From: Syntrophobacter sp. SbD2
GTDB taxonomy: Bacteria; Desulfobacterota; Syntrophobacteria; Syntrophobacterales; Syntrophobacteraceae
Reading direction: 5' to 3'
DNA length: 5,068 bases
Assembly (NCBI GenBank): GCA_900290385.1
Contig: OMSV01000212.1
Coordinates: 1 to 5,068 of the forward strand
The notes beneath the pieces were generated by a model, which had not been told where the DNA came from, did not search any database, and saw nothing but the letters and a program-made list of their open reading frames with translations. How positions within the stretch are numbered: position 1 is the first letter of the stretch; the number at the start of each line of letters is the position of its first letter. A program made the translations under genes and the position numbers. This document shows positions 1 through 5,068 of this stretch, piece after piece.

Positions 1-514
1 CCGGGGCATCCGTTTTGGGCTCCATCTTGAGAGCGTTTTCAATGCAGGAGGATGAACAAGCCCCGCAGCCGGTGCAGGCTTCAGCCGAAACCCGTGGGCG
101 CAACGCTCCGATGATGCCGATATCGACGATTTGAGGACGCGAACATGCATTCGGACAGTCGGAAACGCAGATGCGGAATTCGTGGTGAATCTTCAAAGGG
201 CCGCCCACCCTCTCTTTGAGAAAACCCGCGACATTTCGGCTCAAAAGCATCTTTTCGAGTTCAGCGATCAATGCCTCGCTTTCAATCGCGCAGTTTTTAC
301 AGCCGTCTGCGCCAAAGCATGTCTCTACTTGGAACCCTTTGGACTCAACGGCTTTTCCGGAAAGAAATTTCCGCCGGCAATCCTGGACATGCTTCAGCAA
401 CACCCGATTCGAATCCTGCTCAGAAGCTTCTTTTTCGACCTCCCGCCGCACCTTTCCGCGAACAAAGAAAGGGACCCTTCGTGCTGCCTGTTCTGCCTCT
501 TCGGTCCAGATCAT
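1..514 (-). CDS. Siroheme/4Fe-4S sulfite/nitrite-reductase-like protein with C-terminal ferredoxin motif (partial, 3' end outside window)
   Basis: This is the N-terminal part (171 codons) of a redox protein read leftwards off the window edge. Residues about 3-30 (WTEEAEQAARRVPFFVRGKV...) resemble the PCP_red domain known from light-independent protochlorophyllide reductase. Next come C66-x5-C72 and C116-x3-C120, which match the C-x5-C-n-C-x3-C signature that binds the coupled 4Fe-4S cluster and siroheme in sulfite and nitrite reductases. The second pair sits in HHEFRICVSDCPNAC, and DIGIIGA follows at 131-137. C147, C150, C153 and C157 then form a classic CxxCxxCxxxC ferredoxin motif. By family knowledge it is probably a cytoplasmic electron-transfer or small siroheme reductase protein; the substrate cannot be read from the sequence. 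The ATG at 514 has only a weak GGGGA ribosome site. An in-frame TTG at 565 would add 17 plausible residues. Family assignment is fairly sure, function is not. Confidence 0.85.
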   Translation of the reverse strand, partial: MIWTEEAEQAARRVPFFVRGKVRREVEKEASEQDSNRVLLKHVQDCRRKFLSGKAVESKGFQVETCFGADGCKNCAIESEALIAELEKMLLSRNVAGFLKERVGGPLKIHHEFRICVSDCPNACSRPQIVDIGIIGALRPRVSAEACTGCGACSSSCIENALKMEPKTDAP

Positions 515-596
515 ACGGTTATCCCCGATTTTAACGAGAAGAAGTTCTGCTGCGCGAATTTCCAAGCTCTGAAAATAAATTCAGCCAAATTGTACA

Positions 597-625
597 TATA
601 TATCCCATTTGATGCTTGTTTTTAA
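597..625 (-). promoter_or_regulatory. Possible promoter for the leftward siroheme/4Fe-4S gene
   Basis: On the minus strand TTAAAA (620-625) lies 17 bases upstream of TATATA (597-602), a fair sigma-70-like pair in an AT-rich spacer. Transcription would start near base 590, leaving a leader of about 25 bases to the TTG at 565 or about 75 to the ATG at 514. AT-rich DNA gives such matches by chance, so this is tentative. Confidence 0.3.
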
Positions 626-633
626 TTTGCATA

Positions 634-667
634 TTGACTTAGGGCAATGCTGCCCCAAGAATATAAC
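634..667 (+). promoter_or_regulatory. Possible promoter of the CFA synthase gene
   Basis: TTGACT at 634-639 matches five of six bases of the sigma-70 -35 box. The -10 box is ambiguous: AAGAAT at 657-662 has ideal 17-base spacing and four of six matches, while TATAAC at 662-667 is a better hexamer but sits 22 bases away. The leader would be roughly 60 bases long. The palindrome at 638-659 fills the spacer between the two boxes. Confidence 0.4.
638..659. promoter_or_regulatory. Imperfect palindrome, candidate operator upstream of the CFA synthase gene
   Basis: The arms CTTAGGGCA (638-646) and TGCCCCAAG (651-659) pair at eight of nine positions around the 4-base centre ATGC. The inner GGGCA/TGCCC is perfect. 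It lies between the putative -35 and -10 boxes, where a bound dimeric repressor would block transcription. No T-run follows it, so it is not an intrinsic terminator. I cannot name the regulator. Confidence 0.4.
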
Positions 668-728
668 TTTCTGATCCAAGCCGCTCCAGTTAATCCTTCA
701 ATGGATTTATCCGCCAGGAGGTCTGCAA

Positions 729-1919
729 ATGAAAAAAGCGATCAGGGAACTCGCCGCCTCAATAAACAGGACAGACCCTAATGCCGCTTTTTCTTTCGAA
801 CTATGGGATGGAGAAGTCATACAATACGGCGGCAAGCCGAAAACGACTATGCTAATCAAGTCTGCAAAAGTTTTAGGGCAGATGTTCAGCAAGGGGTTTC
901 TCGGGTTTGGGGAAGCATACGTCGATGGCGACCTGGAGGTAGAGGGCGATCTCCAGGAACTGCTGCGGCTTGGCCTCATAGTGCAATTCGACGAACAAGC
1001 CTTCTCACTGTGGCAAAAGATGCGGTTTTTTGCTTTTTACCTGAAGAAAGTGGATACGGTTGGAAGGGCGCGTGGCAATATAGCATATCACTATGATCTC
1101 ACCCCGGAATTTTACTCTTTTTTCCTGGACGAGAGCCTCGCATATTCCTGCGCCTATTTCAAAAATGAGGATGATTCACTCGATGAGGCACAACGTAACA
1201 AGTACGATCATATCGCCCGAAAACTCATGCTAAGTCCGGCAGATACGCTGGTTGACATCGGATGCGGTTGGTGCGGGATGCTCCTGCGTAGTGCGAGCAA
1301 ATACGGCATAAGGGGAGTCGGGGTTACGCTTTCAAGCAACCAGAGCCGATATGGCTCTAAGAGGATAGAAGAGCTGGGGCTCGGTGAGCAGATCGAGGTA
1401 AGGTTGGAGGATTACCGGGAGCTTACCGGTAAATTCGACAAGTTCGTGTCCATAGGAATGTTCGAGCACGTTGGGAAAAGATTCATTCCTGTCTATATGA
1501 GAAAGGTTGCCGGACTTCTGAAACACGGCGGGGTCGGCCTGCTGCATACGATCGCAAAAGAAGTCGATTCAGCCACTGACGCGTGGACGCAGCGCTATAT
1601 ATTTCCAGGCGGCTATCTCCCGAGTCTGTCGGAAACAATCCGCGAGATGGGCCGGGCCGGCCTGAGCGTTCTGGAGGTCGAGGGGCTGCGGCTGCATTAC
1701 GCCAGGACTCTGGACTTCTGGATAGCCAATTTCGAAAGGAACATCGGTAAGATACGTGAGATGTTCAACGAGAGGTTCGTACGGATGTGGTGGCTATATC
1801 TCAACGCTTCAGCAGCGGGATTCAAATACAACGGCACGCGGCTGTACCAGATACTTTTTTCAAATGGTCTGAATAACAGCCTGCCGATGGTTCGGGATTA
1901 CATGTACCGTTCGGATTGA
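729..1919 (+). CDS. cfa: Cyclopropane-fatty-acyl-phospholipid synthase
   Basis: This complete 396-residue enzyme adds a SAM-derived methylene group across the double bond of unsaturated acyl chains in membrane phospholipids, which by family knowledge protects membranes under stress or in stationary phase. The N-terminal domain shows the family motif GEAYVDGDLEVEGDL (61-75). The methyltransferase fold has the SAM loop DIGCGW at 176-181. Residues equivalent to E. coli Cfa C139, E239, H266, I268 and Y317 are present as C141, E246 (GMFEHVG), H273 and I275 (LLHTIA) and Y324 (YARTLDFW), so the bicarbonate-binding active site looks intact. Length fits E. coli Cfa (382). One oddity is C182 (GWCG) where GWGG is usual. 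The ATG at 729 follows a perfect AGGAGG (716-721) with a 7-base spacer. The gene stands alone, divergent from the siroheme gene and convergent with mtnA. Confidence 0.95.
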   Translation: MKKAIRELAASINRTDPNAAFSFELWDGEVIQYGGKPKTTMLIKSAKVLGQMFSKGFLGFGEAYVDGDLEVEGDLQELLRLGLIVQFDEQAFSLWQKMRFFAFYLKKVDTVGRARGNIAYHYDLTPEFYSFFLDESLAYSCAYFKNEDDSLDEAQRNKYDHIARKLMLSPADTLVDIGCGWCGMLLRSASKYGIRGVGVTLSSNQSRYGSKRIEELGLGEQIEVRLEDYRELTGKFDKFVSIGMFEHVGKRFIPVYMRKVAGLLKHGGVGLLHTIAKEVDSATDAWTQRYIFPGGYLPSLSETIREMGRAGLSVLEVEGLRLHYARTLDFWIANFERNIGKIREMFNERFVRMWWLYLNASAAGFKYNGTRLYQILFSNGLNNSLPMVRDYMYRSD

Positions 1920-1929
1920 GAATCATTGA

Positions 1930-2979
1930 TCAGGTCTGCAAAGCCTTTCGTATCGTTTTGGGAAAAGGCTTTCTCAACACGCCTACTTCTGTGATTATTG
2001 CGGAAATATACTTGTTCGGTGTGACATCGAATGCAGGGTTGAGAGCGCCGACGCCCTCAGGGGCTATGCGTTTTCCGAGGAAGTGAGTGACTTCCCTGGG
2101 GTTCCTGTGCTCAATGGGGATTCCGCTTCCGTCAGGCAGCCCCGGATCTATGGTCGAACGGGGCGCGGCGACATAGAAGGGGACATCGTGGGTCCTGGCA
2201 AGCACCGCGACCATGTAGGTGCCGATTTTGTTTGCAGTATCGCCGTTGGCGGCGATCCTGTCCGCGCCCACCACTGCAAGATCGATCCTGCCCTGGCTCA
2301 TCAAGCTTCCGACAGCATTGTCAGTAATTAGAGTAACGGGGATACCCGCCCGTTTGAGTTCGAACGCGGTGAGCCTGGCGCCCTGGAGGAACGGCCTGGT
2401 TTCGCATGAAAGTACGCTGATCGTGGGGTCGATCTCGAAAGCCGCCCGGATTACCCCCACGGCAGTTCCGTAATCTGCGGTCGCAAGGGCGCCGGCATTG
2501 CAATAAGTGAGAATTCTCGCCCCCTTGGGCACAACTTCGCGTCCCCACCTTCCGATTTGCCGGTTTGAGACAACATCCTCGGTCAGAATGGCGTTGGCCT
2601 CTTGCAAAATGAGTCTCTGAAGTTCGACAATGGCCGCTTTGGGGTTTTCCACCACAACCGAGTACAATCTCTTGACCGCCCAGCCCAGGTTTGCCCCCGT
2701 CGGGCGCGCTTCGCTCACTTTATGGCACATCCTGGAGAATTTACGCCTGAATTCTTTTGGATCGCCGGTCTGGATAGACTTGGCCCCAAGGGCCAGGGCA
2801 AGGGCTCCGGCAACTCCCACAGCGGGAGCTCCCCGAATGGCCATTGTCTTTATCGCGCTTATCACCTGTTCCGGGGTGGTGCAGCGCAGGAACTTTTCCT
2901 GGTGGGGCAATATCCTCTGATCGAGTATCGCCACGGCGTCACGATCCCAGTTGATTGGCGGTAGCCATTGCTCGGGCAT
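1930..2979 (-). CDS. mtnA: S-methyl-5-thioribose-1-phosphate isomerase (methionine salvage)
   Basis: This complete 349-residue cytoplasmic enzyme converts the aldose methylthioribose-1-phosphate to the ketose methylthioribulose-1-phosphate. That is a step in recycling the methylthioadenosine left by SAM-consuming reactions. It belongs to the eIF2B-alpha-like family: TMAIRGAPAVGVAGALAL (45-62) is the characteristic N-terminal motif. The catalytic cysteine and aspartate known from B. subtilis MtnA fall at the same numbers here, C160 in LTYCNAGALAT and D240 in GADRIAANGDTANKIGTY. The related ribose-1,5-bisphosphate isomerase is less likely given this match. The ATG at 2979 has an AGGAGA site five bases upstream. 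The gene follows gatB after 32 bases with no obvious promoter of its own, so it probably depends on gatB transcription. No other salvage gene is visible, so the fate of the product (full salvage or a shunt) is open. Confidence 0.95.
   Translation of the reverse strand: MPEQWLPPINWDRDAVAILDQRILPHQEKFLRCTTPEQVISAIKTMAIRGAPAVGVAGALALALGAKSIQTGDPKEFRRKFSRMCHKVSEARPTGANLGWAVKRLYSVVVENPKAAIVELQRLILQEANAILTEDVVSNRQIGRWGREVVPKGARILTYCNAGALATADYGTAVGVIRAAFEIDPTISVLSCETRPFLQGARLTAFELKRAGIPVTLITDNAVGSLMSQGRIDLAVVGADRIAANGDTANKIGTYMVAVLARTHDVPFYVAAPRSTIDPGLPDGSGIPIEHRNPREVTHFLGKRIAPEGVGALNPAFDVTPNKYISAIITEVGVLRKPFPKTIRKALQT
1940..1972. terminator. Weak candidate bidirectional terminator at the convergent cfa/mtnA ends
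   Basis: AAAGCCTTT (1940-1948) and AAAGGCTTT (1964-1972) are perfect 9-base inverted arms around a 15-base loop, placed just past the CFA stop and inside the last codons of mtnA. A-rich 5' and T-rich 3' arm ends suit a two-way terminator. The stem has only three G-C pairs, the loop is long and the T-run is only three bases, so strength is doubtful. Confidence 0.3.
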
Positions 2980-2984
2980 TAAAG

Positions 2985-3035
2985 TCTCCTGAAGAATTTT
3001 TCTCTTATACTTTAGCTCAGGAGTTTTTTCCTGAG
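2985..3035 (-). promoter_or_regulatory. gatB-mtnA junction with two alternative stem-loops
   Basis: Read in the coding direction, CTCAGGA and TCCTGAG (3035-3029 and 3022-3016) form a perfect 7-base-pair hairpin with a 6-base loop over the last gatB codons. The TCCTGAG arm could instead pair with TTCAGGA (2993-2987), which contains most of the mtnA ribosome site, giving seven pairs including one G-U. The two structures exclude each other. A ribosome finishing gatB at its TAA (3014-3012) would cover the shared arm, which suggests translational coupling. No T-run follows, so it is not an intrinsic terminator. Confidence 0.45.
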
Positions 3036-4442
3036 AATTTCATTGGCGAGCTGCGGATTTGCCTTTCCTTTTGTCTTCCTCATGACCTGACCGACGAAGA
3101 AGCCGAAGAGTTTGTCCTTCCCAGCACGAAACTGCTCGACTTCTTTCGGGTTTTCCGAGAGCACCTGATCGATTGCGGACTCGATTTCCGACTCATCGCT
3201 TACCTGCGCCAGCCCTTTTTCATCCACGATATACCGGGCGGACTTGCCGCTTGCGTACATCTGCTCGAAGACTGCCTTGGCTATTTTGCCGCTGAGCACC
3301 CCGGAATCGAGCAGGTCCAAAAGCTCTGCGAGGTTCTCCGGAGATACCGGGCAGTCTTCGATTTCCCGATTATCGCGGTGAAGTTCGCGCAAAAGCTCGG
3401 ACATTATCCAGTTGCTAAGCGCCTTGGGGCGCGCAAATTTTTTGAGCGCCGCTTCAAAGTAGTTTGCAAGGAATTTCGATGATGTGAGCACCTTCGCGTC
3501 ATAGGGCGGAAGCGCATACTCATTGATGAATCGATCGCGCTTCGCCTCGGGGAGTTCGGGCAGGCTGTCGCGAACCTCTTGGACCCAAGCCTCGCTCACC
3601 ACCACCGGAACCAGGTCGGGGTCCGGAAAATAGCGATAGTCATGGGCCTCTTCCTTGCCGCGCATACTCATGGTCACATTGTGCCCGGCATCCCAGAGCC
3701 TGGTTTCCTGAACGAGCGGTTGCCCGCGATCGATCATGACTTTCTGTCTTCGGATCTCGAATTCCAGGGCTTTTTGCACGTTTTTAAACGAGTTCATGTT
3801 CTTGAGTTCGACCTTGGTCCCAAGACCGGTCGTTCCGGCGGGCCTAAGAGAGATATTTGCGTCGCACCTCATGCTGGCTTCTTCCATGTTGCCGTCGCAG
3901 ATCTCGAGATAGCGCAAAATCTCGCGAAGGGTCTTGAGGTAGGACGACGCTTCTTCAGGGGTAGCTATGTCCGGTTCACTCACGATCTCGATAAGGGGGA
4001 CGCCCGTTCTGTTTAAATCCACATAGCTTAGCAGGTGGTATTCGTCATGAGTGAGCTTGCCGGCGTCTTCTTCCATGTGAATCCGGTGTATCCTGATCCG
4101 CCTTGGACCTCGGGAACTCTCGATTTCCACCCAGCCATGGCGGGCAAGGGGAAGCTCGTACTGTGAAATCTGGTACCCTTTGGGAAGATCCGGATAGAAG
4201 TAGTTTTTCCGGGCAAACTGGGCGAGCGGAGCAATTGAGCAGTGAGTGGCTAACGCCATTCTGACCGTGTATTCAACGACTTGGCGGTTGAGTACGGGGA
4301 GCGACCCCGGCATCCCAAGGCACACCGGGCAGGTGTGTGTGTTGGGACTGCCGCCGAATTTTGTTGAACACCCGCAGAAAATCTTGCTCGCGGTCTGGAG
4401 CTGAGCGTGAATTTCGAGTCCTATTACCGGTTCGTATTCCAT
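3012..4442 (-). CDS. gatB: Aspartyl/glutamyl-tRNA(Asn/Gln) amidotransferase subunit B
   Basis: GatB is the tRNA-binding and kinase subunit of GatCAB, which converts misacylated Glu-tRNA(Gln) and/or Asp-tRNA(Asn) to the correct aminoacyl-tRNA in the cytoplasm. From the chosen start it has 476 residues, the same length as B. subtilis GatB. It opens with [12 protein letters not shown] (4-15). C23, C25, C38 and C41 (CGC...CPVC) form the zinc site found in one branch of the family. Further hallmarks are [15 protein letters not shown] (82-96), HMEEDAGK (122-129), [17 protein letters not shown] (142-158), [13 protein letters not shown] (210-222) and a helical YqeY-like tail over roughly the last 150 residues that contacts tRNA. 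An upstream TTG at 4463 would add seven residues but has no ribosome site; the ATG at 4442 has one and matches family N-termini. gatA and gatC are not in the window and must be elsewhere. It heads the leftward unit with mtnA. Confidence 0.97.
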   Translation of the reverse strand: MEYEPVIGLEIHAQLQTASKIFCGCSTKFGGSPNTHTCPVCLGMPGSLPVLNRQVVEYTVRMALATHCSIAPLAQFARKNYFYPDLPKGYQISQYELPLARHGWVEIESSRGPRRIRIHRIHMEEDAGKLTHDEYHLLSYVDLNRTGVPLIEIVSEPDIATPEEASSYLKTLREILRYLEICDGNMEEASMRCDANISLRPAGTTGLGTKVELKNMNSFKNVQKALEFEIRRQKVMIDRGQPLVQETRLWDAGHNVTMSMRGKEEAHDYRYFPDPDLVPVVVSEAWVQEVRDSLPELPEAKRDRFINEYALPPYDAKVLTSSKFLANYFEAALKKFARPKALSNWIMSELLRELHRDNREIEDCPVSPENLAELLDLLDSGVLSGKIAKAVFEQMYASGKSARYIVDEKGLAQVSDESEIESAIDQVLSENPKEVEQFRAGKDKLFGFFVGQVMRKTKGKANPQLANEILRKKLLS

Positions 4443-4452
4443 CTGCGGCCGG

Positions 4453-4459
4453 TTTCCTT
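4453..4459 (-). promoter_or_regulatory. Ribosome binding site that decides the gatB start
   Basis: AAGGAAA on the minus strand lies 10 bases before the ATG at 4442. It sits downstream of the alternative TTG at 4463, so it can only serve the ATG. Upstream of the TTG there is only A/T-rich sequence without a purine-rich ribosome site. Confidence 0.6.
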
Positions 4460-4579
4460 TCAAATAATTAAAAAAAAGGGTATTCTTTTTTTAGATAGCG
4501 GCAAATATTCTGACTTAAGGTTCAGTTTATCACATTGAACATCGCTATTTCCATCGTTGTTAGCACAGTTTTAAACTCT

Positions 4580-4670
4580 GCGCACACACGTTTGATTTGC
4601 CGAAAAGCAGGGCAGGGGAGAAGGGTTTGTGAAAACCCAGCCAAGTTTGCGTGTGGGGGCCTGTGGGCGC
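4580..4670 (+). ncRNA. Candidate structured RNA element with GTGA-capped hairpin (unrecognised)
   Basis: GGGTTT (4623-4628) and AAACCC (4633-4638) form a perfect 6-base-pair hairpin closed by GTGA, a GNRA-type tetraloop on the plus strand; the minus strand would give TCAC, so rightward transcription is favoured. A second small hairpin is TGCC/GGCA (4598-4601, 4611-4614). Both could be enclosed by CACACG/CGTGTG (4585-4590, 4650-4655) and GCGC/GCGC (4580-4583, 4667-4670), giving a three-way junction. I do not recognise a known riboswitch or small RNA. The pairing was found by eye and only the GTGA hairpin is convincing by itself. Confidence 0.3.
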
Positions 4671-4770
4671 AATTGAGCCAGCGGCGTGAGGAGTTCATCC
4701 AAACCGTTATATGCCGGGCCGAATCTTTTTTGCAAGCAACGATCCAGGCACAAGAGCGATAAACAAATGT

Positions 4771-4799
4771 TTGACATTGTGAGAACTTTCATTTAGTAA
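4771..4799 (+). promoter_or_regulatory. Probable sucC promoter with overlapping palindrome
   Basis: TTGACA at 4771-4776 is a perfect -35 box. With 17-base spacing the -10 is TAGTAA (4794-4799), matching three of six positions including the leading TA, so the -35 is much stronger than the -10. Transcription would begin near 4806, giving a leader of about 87 bases. AATGT-TTG-ACATT (4766-4778) and AAACA-AA-TGTTT (4761-4772) are inverted repeats over the -35 box and could be an operator. Confidence 0.5.
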
Positions 4800-4800
4800 T

Positions 4801-4854
4801 AGACCGTTCCTCAGCAGAGGTTAGACTAGGGCTCTCGTTGGTGAGACGCGGTCT
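4801..4854 (+). promoter_or_regulatory. Possible folded 5' leader of sucC (three-way junction)
   Basis: AGACCG (4801-4806) and CGGTCT (4849-4854) pair perfectly and enclose two smaller hairpins, CCTC-AGCA-GAGG (4809-4820) and TCTC-GTTGGT-GAGA (4833-4846). The arrangement ends 28 bases before the sucC ribosome site at 4883-4888. If the promoter at 4771-4799 is right, the first arm would be mostly untranscribed, so either that start site or the outer stem is wrong. Confidence 0.3.
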
Positions 4855-4892
4855 GCACATCATGAAGTTGTTCCTGTACAGCGAGGAGAAAA

Positions 4893-5068
4893 ATGAAAAT
4901 TCATGAGTATCAAGCCAAAGAACTGTTTCAAAAGTTTGGAGTCCCTATCCCCCGGGGGAAAGCGGCCTTCAGCGTTGAGGAAGCCGAGCGGATTGGGGCG
5001 GAACTGGGGAGTTTCCCTGTTGTGGTAAAAGCCCAAATCCACGCCGGCGGGCGCGGCAAAGGCGGGGG
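4893..5068 (+). CDS. sucC: Succinate-CoA ligase (ADP-forming) beta subunit, N-terminal part (partial, 3' end outside window)
   Basis: The 58 visible codons begin [20 protein letters not shown], the highly conserved start of SucC, and reach [16 protein letters not shown]. SucC is the ATP-grasp beta subunit of the cytoplasmic enzyme that interconverts succinyl-CoA and succinate with ADP/ATP; in syntrophs and sulfate reducers it also serves propionate or acetate oxidation routes. K46 and the glycine-rich GGRGK (52-56) correspond to the nucleotide-binding lysine and loop of E. coli SucC. The ATG at 4893 has GAGGAG (4883-4888) four bases upstream and fits the family N-terminus exactly. Its usual partner sucD probably follows outside the window. 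Ligases of the malate-CoA type share this N-terminus, so a paralogue is possible though less likely. Confidence 0.95.
   Translation, partial: MKIHEYQAKELFQKFGVPIPRGKAAFSVEEAERIGAELGSFPVVVKAQIHAGGRGKGG

Larger units (their letters stand above)
4443..4892. other. 450-base divergent intergenic region between gatB and sucC
   Basis: I see no credible protein gene here. Open frames in this stretch are short and give compositions unlike the real genes, with no recognised motif. The gatB-proximal part (about 4464-4540) is AT-rich and should hold the gatB promoter, but no hexamer pair stands out. It has a small inverted repeat, GTTCA (4520-4524) and TGAAC (4536-4540). The middle (about 4580-4720) is GC-rich and foldable. 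The sucC-proximal part carries a promoter-like site and a possible folded leader. No tRNA, SRP RNA, tmRNA or RNase P RNA signature was recognised. Confidence 0.7.

Noticed and set aside
131..625. Plus-strand open frame of 164 codons over the siroheme gene
   Set aside because: It is antisense to a minus-strand reading that has clear cluster-binding motifs; its own translation shows no recognisable domain and extends into the AT-rich spacer.
3016..3035. Intrinsic terminator at the end of gatB
   Set aside because: The 7-bp hairpin is perfect, but in the direction of transcription it is followed by CTAAAGTATAAG without a T-run, and mtnA follows closely on the same strand.
2955..3482. Plus-strand open frame of 175 codons inside gatB
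   Set aside because: It is the antisense shadow of the conserved GatB C-terminal region and has no independent motif or ribosome site.
3579..4016. Plus-strand open frame of 145 codons inside gatB
   Set aside because: It is antisense to strongly conserved GatB motifs and no family is recognised in it.
4580..4680. c-di-GMP (GEMM) riboswitch, 6S RNA or SRP RNA in the gatB-sucC spacer
   Set aside because: The GNRA hairpin and G-rich context suggested these, but conserved core strings of GEMM and SRP RNA are missing and the layout does not match a long 6S-type rod.
4721..4731. T6 run as an intrinsic terminator of a rightward RNA
   Set aside because: The preceding sequence gives only 3-4 bp stems such as GGA/TCC or GGC/GCC with long loops; no stable hairpin abuts the T-run.
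4535..4792. Short open frames of 73-75 codons on both strands in the gatB-sucC spacer
   Set aside because: No ribosome site, no recognisable motif and heavy overlap with each other; the stretch reads better as regulatory or structured non-coding DNA.
4860..5042. Minus-strand open frame of 60 codons over the start of sucC
   Set aside because: It is antisense to the unmistakable SucC N-terminus.

Overview
The window looks like chromosomal core sequence from an anaerobic bacterium, most likely one of the former Deltaproteobacteria (Desulfobacterota, in the neighbourhood of Syntrophobacterales or other sulfate reducers). This placement is an inference from gene content: a siroheme/4Fe-4S sulfite-reductase-like protein with a PCP_red-type N-terminus, a zinc-cysteine type GatB, MtnA, a CFA synthase and an ADP-forming succinyl-CoA ligase. 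Base composition is moderately GC-rich in the genes and clearly AT-rich in the spacers.

Layout, left to right. (1) Bases 1-514, minus strand: the first 171 codons of a siroheme/iron-sulfur redox protein that runs off the left edge. (2) Bases 515-728: an AT-rich divergent promoter region with a 22-bp imperfect palindrome in front of the next gene. (3) Bases 729-1919, plus: a complete cyclopropane-fatty-acyl-phospholipid synthase. (4) Bases 1930-2979, minus: a complete methylthioribose-1-phosphate isomerase (mtnA), convergent with the CFA gene with only 10 bases between the stop codons. (5) Bases 3012-4442, minus: a complete gatB, 32 bases upstream of mtnA and almost certainly co-transcribed with it. 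(6) Bases 4443-4892: a 450-base divergent spacer without a credible protein gene. It holds a foldable segment with a GTGA-capped hairpin, a perfect TTGACA box, and a possible folded leader. (7) Bases 4893-5068, plus: the first 58 codons of sucC.

The genes do not form one pathway. gatB (translation) and mtnA (salvage of the methylthioadenosine left over from SAM use) form a leftward two-gene unit. The CFA synthase, which uses SAM to modify membrane lipids, is transcribed towards it. sucC begins a separate rightward unit in central carbon metabolism, probably followed by sucD outside the window.

I see no mobile element, CRISPR array, tRNA or rRNA, and no clear new multi-gene system. The best candidates for something undescribed are at RNA or regulatory level: (a) two mutually exclusive base pairings at the gatB-mtnA junction that could couple mtnA translation to gatB; (b) the foldable segment at 4580-4670; (c) the sucC leader at 4801-4854; (d) the palindrome inside the putative cfa promoter. 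All four were found by eye and need comparative tests.
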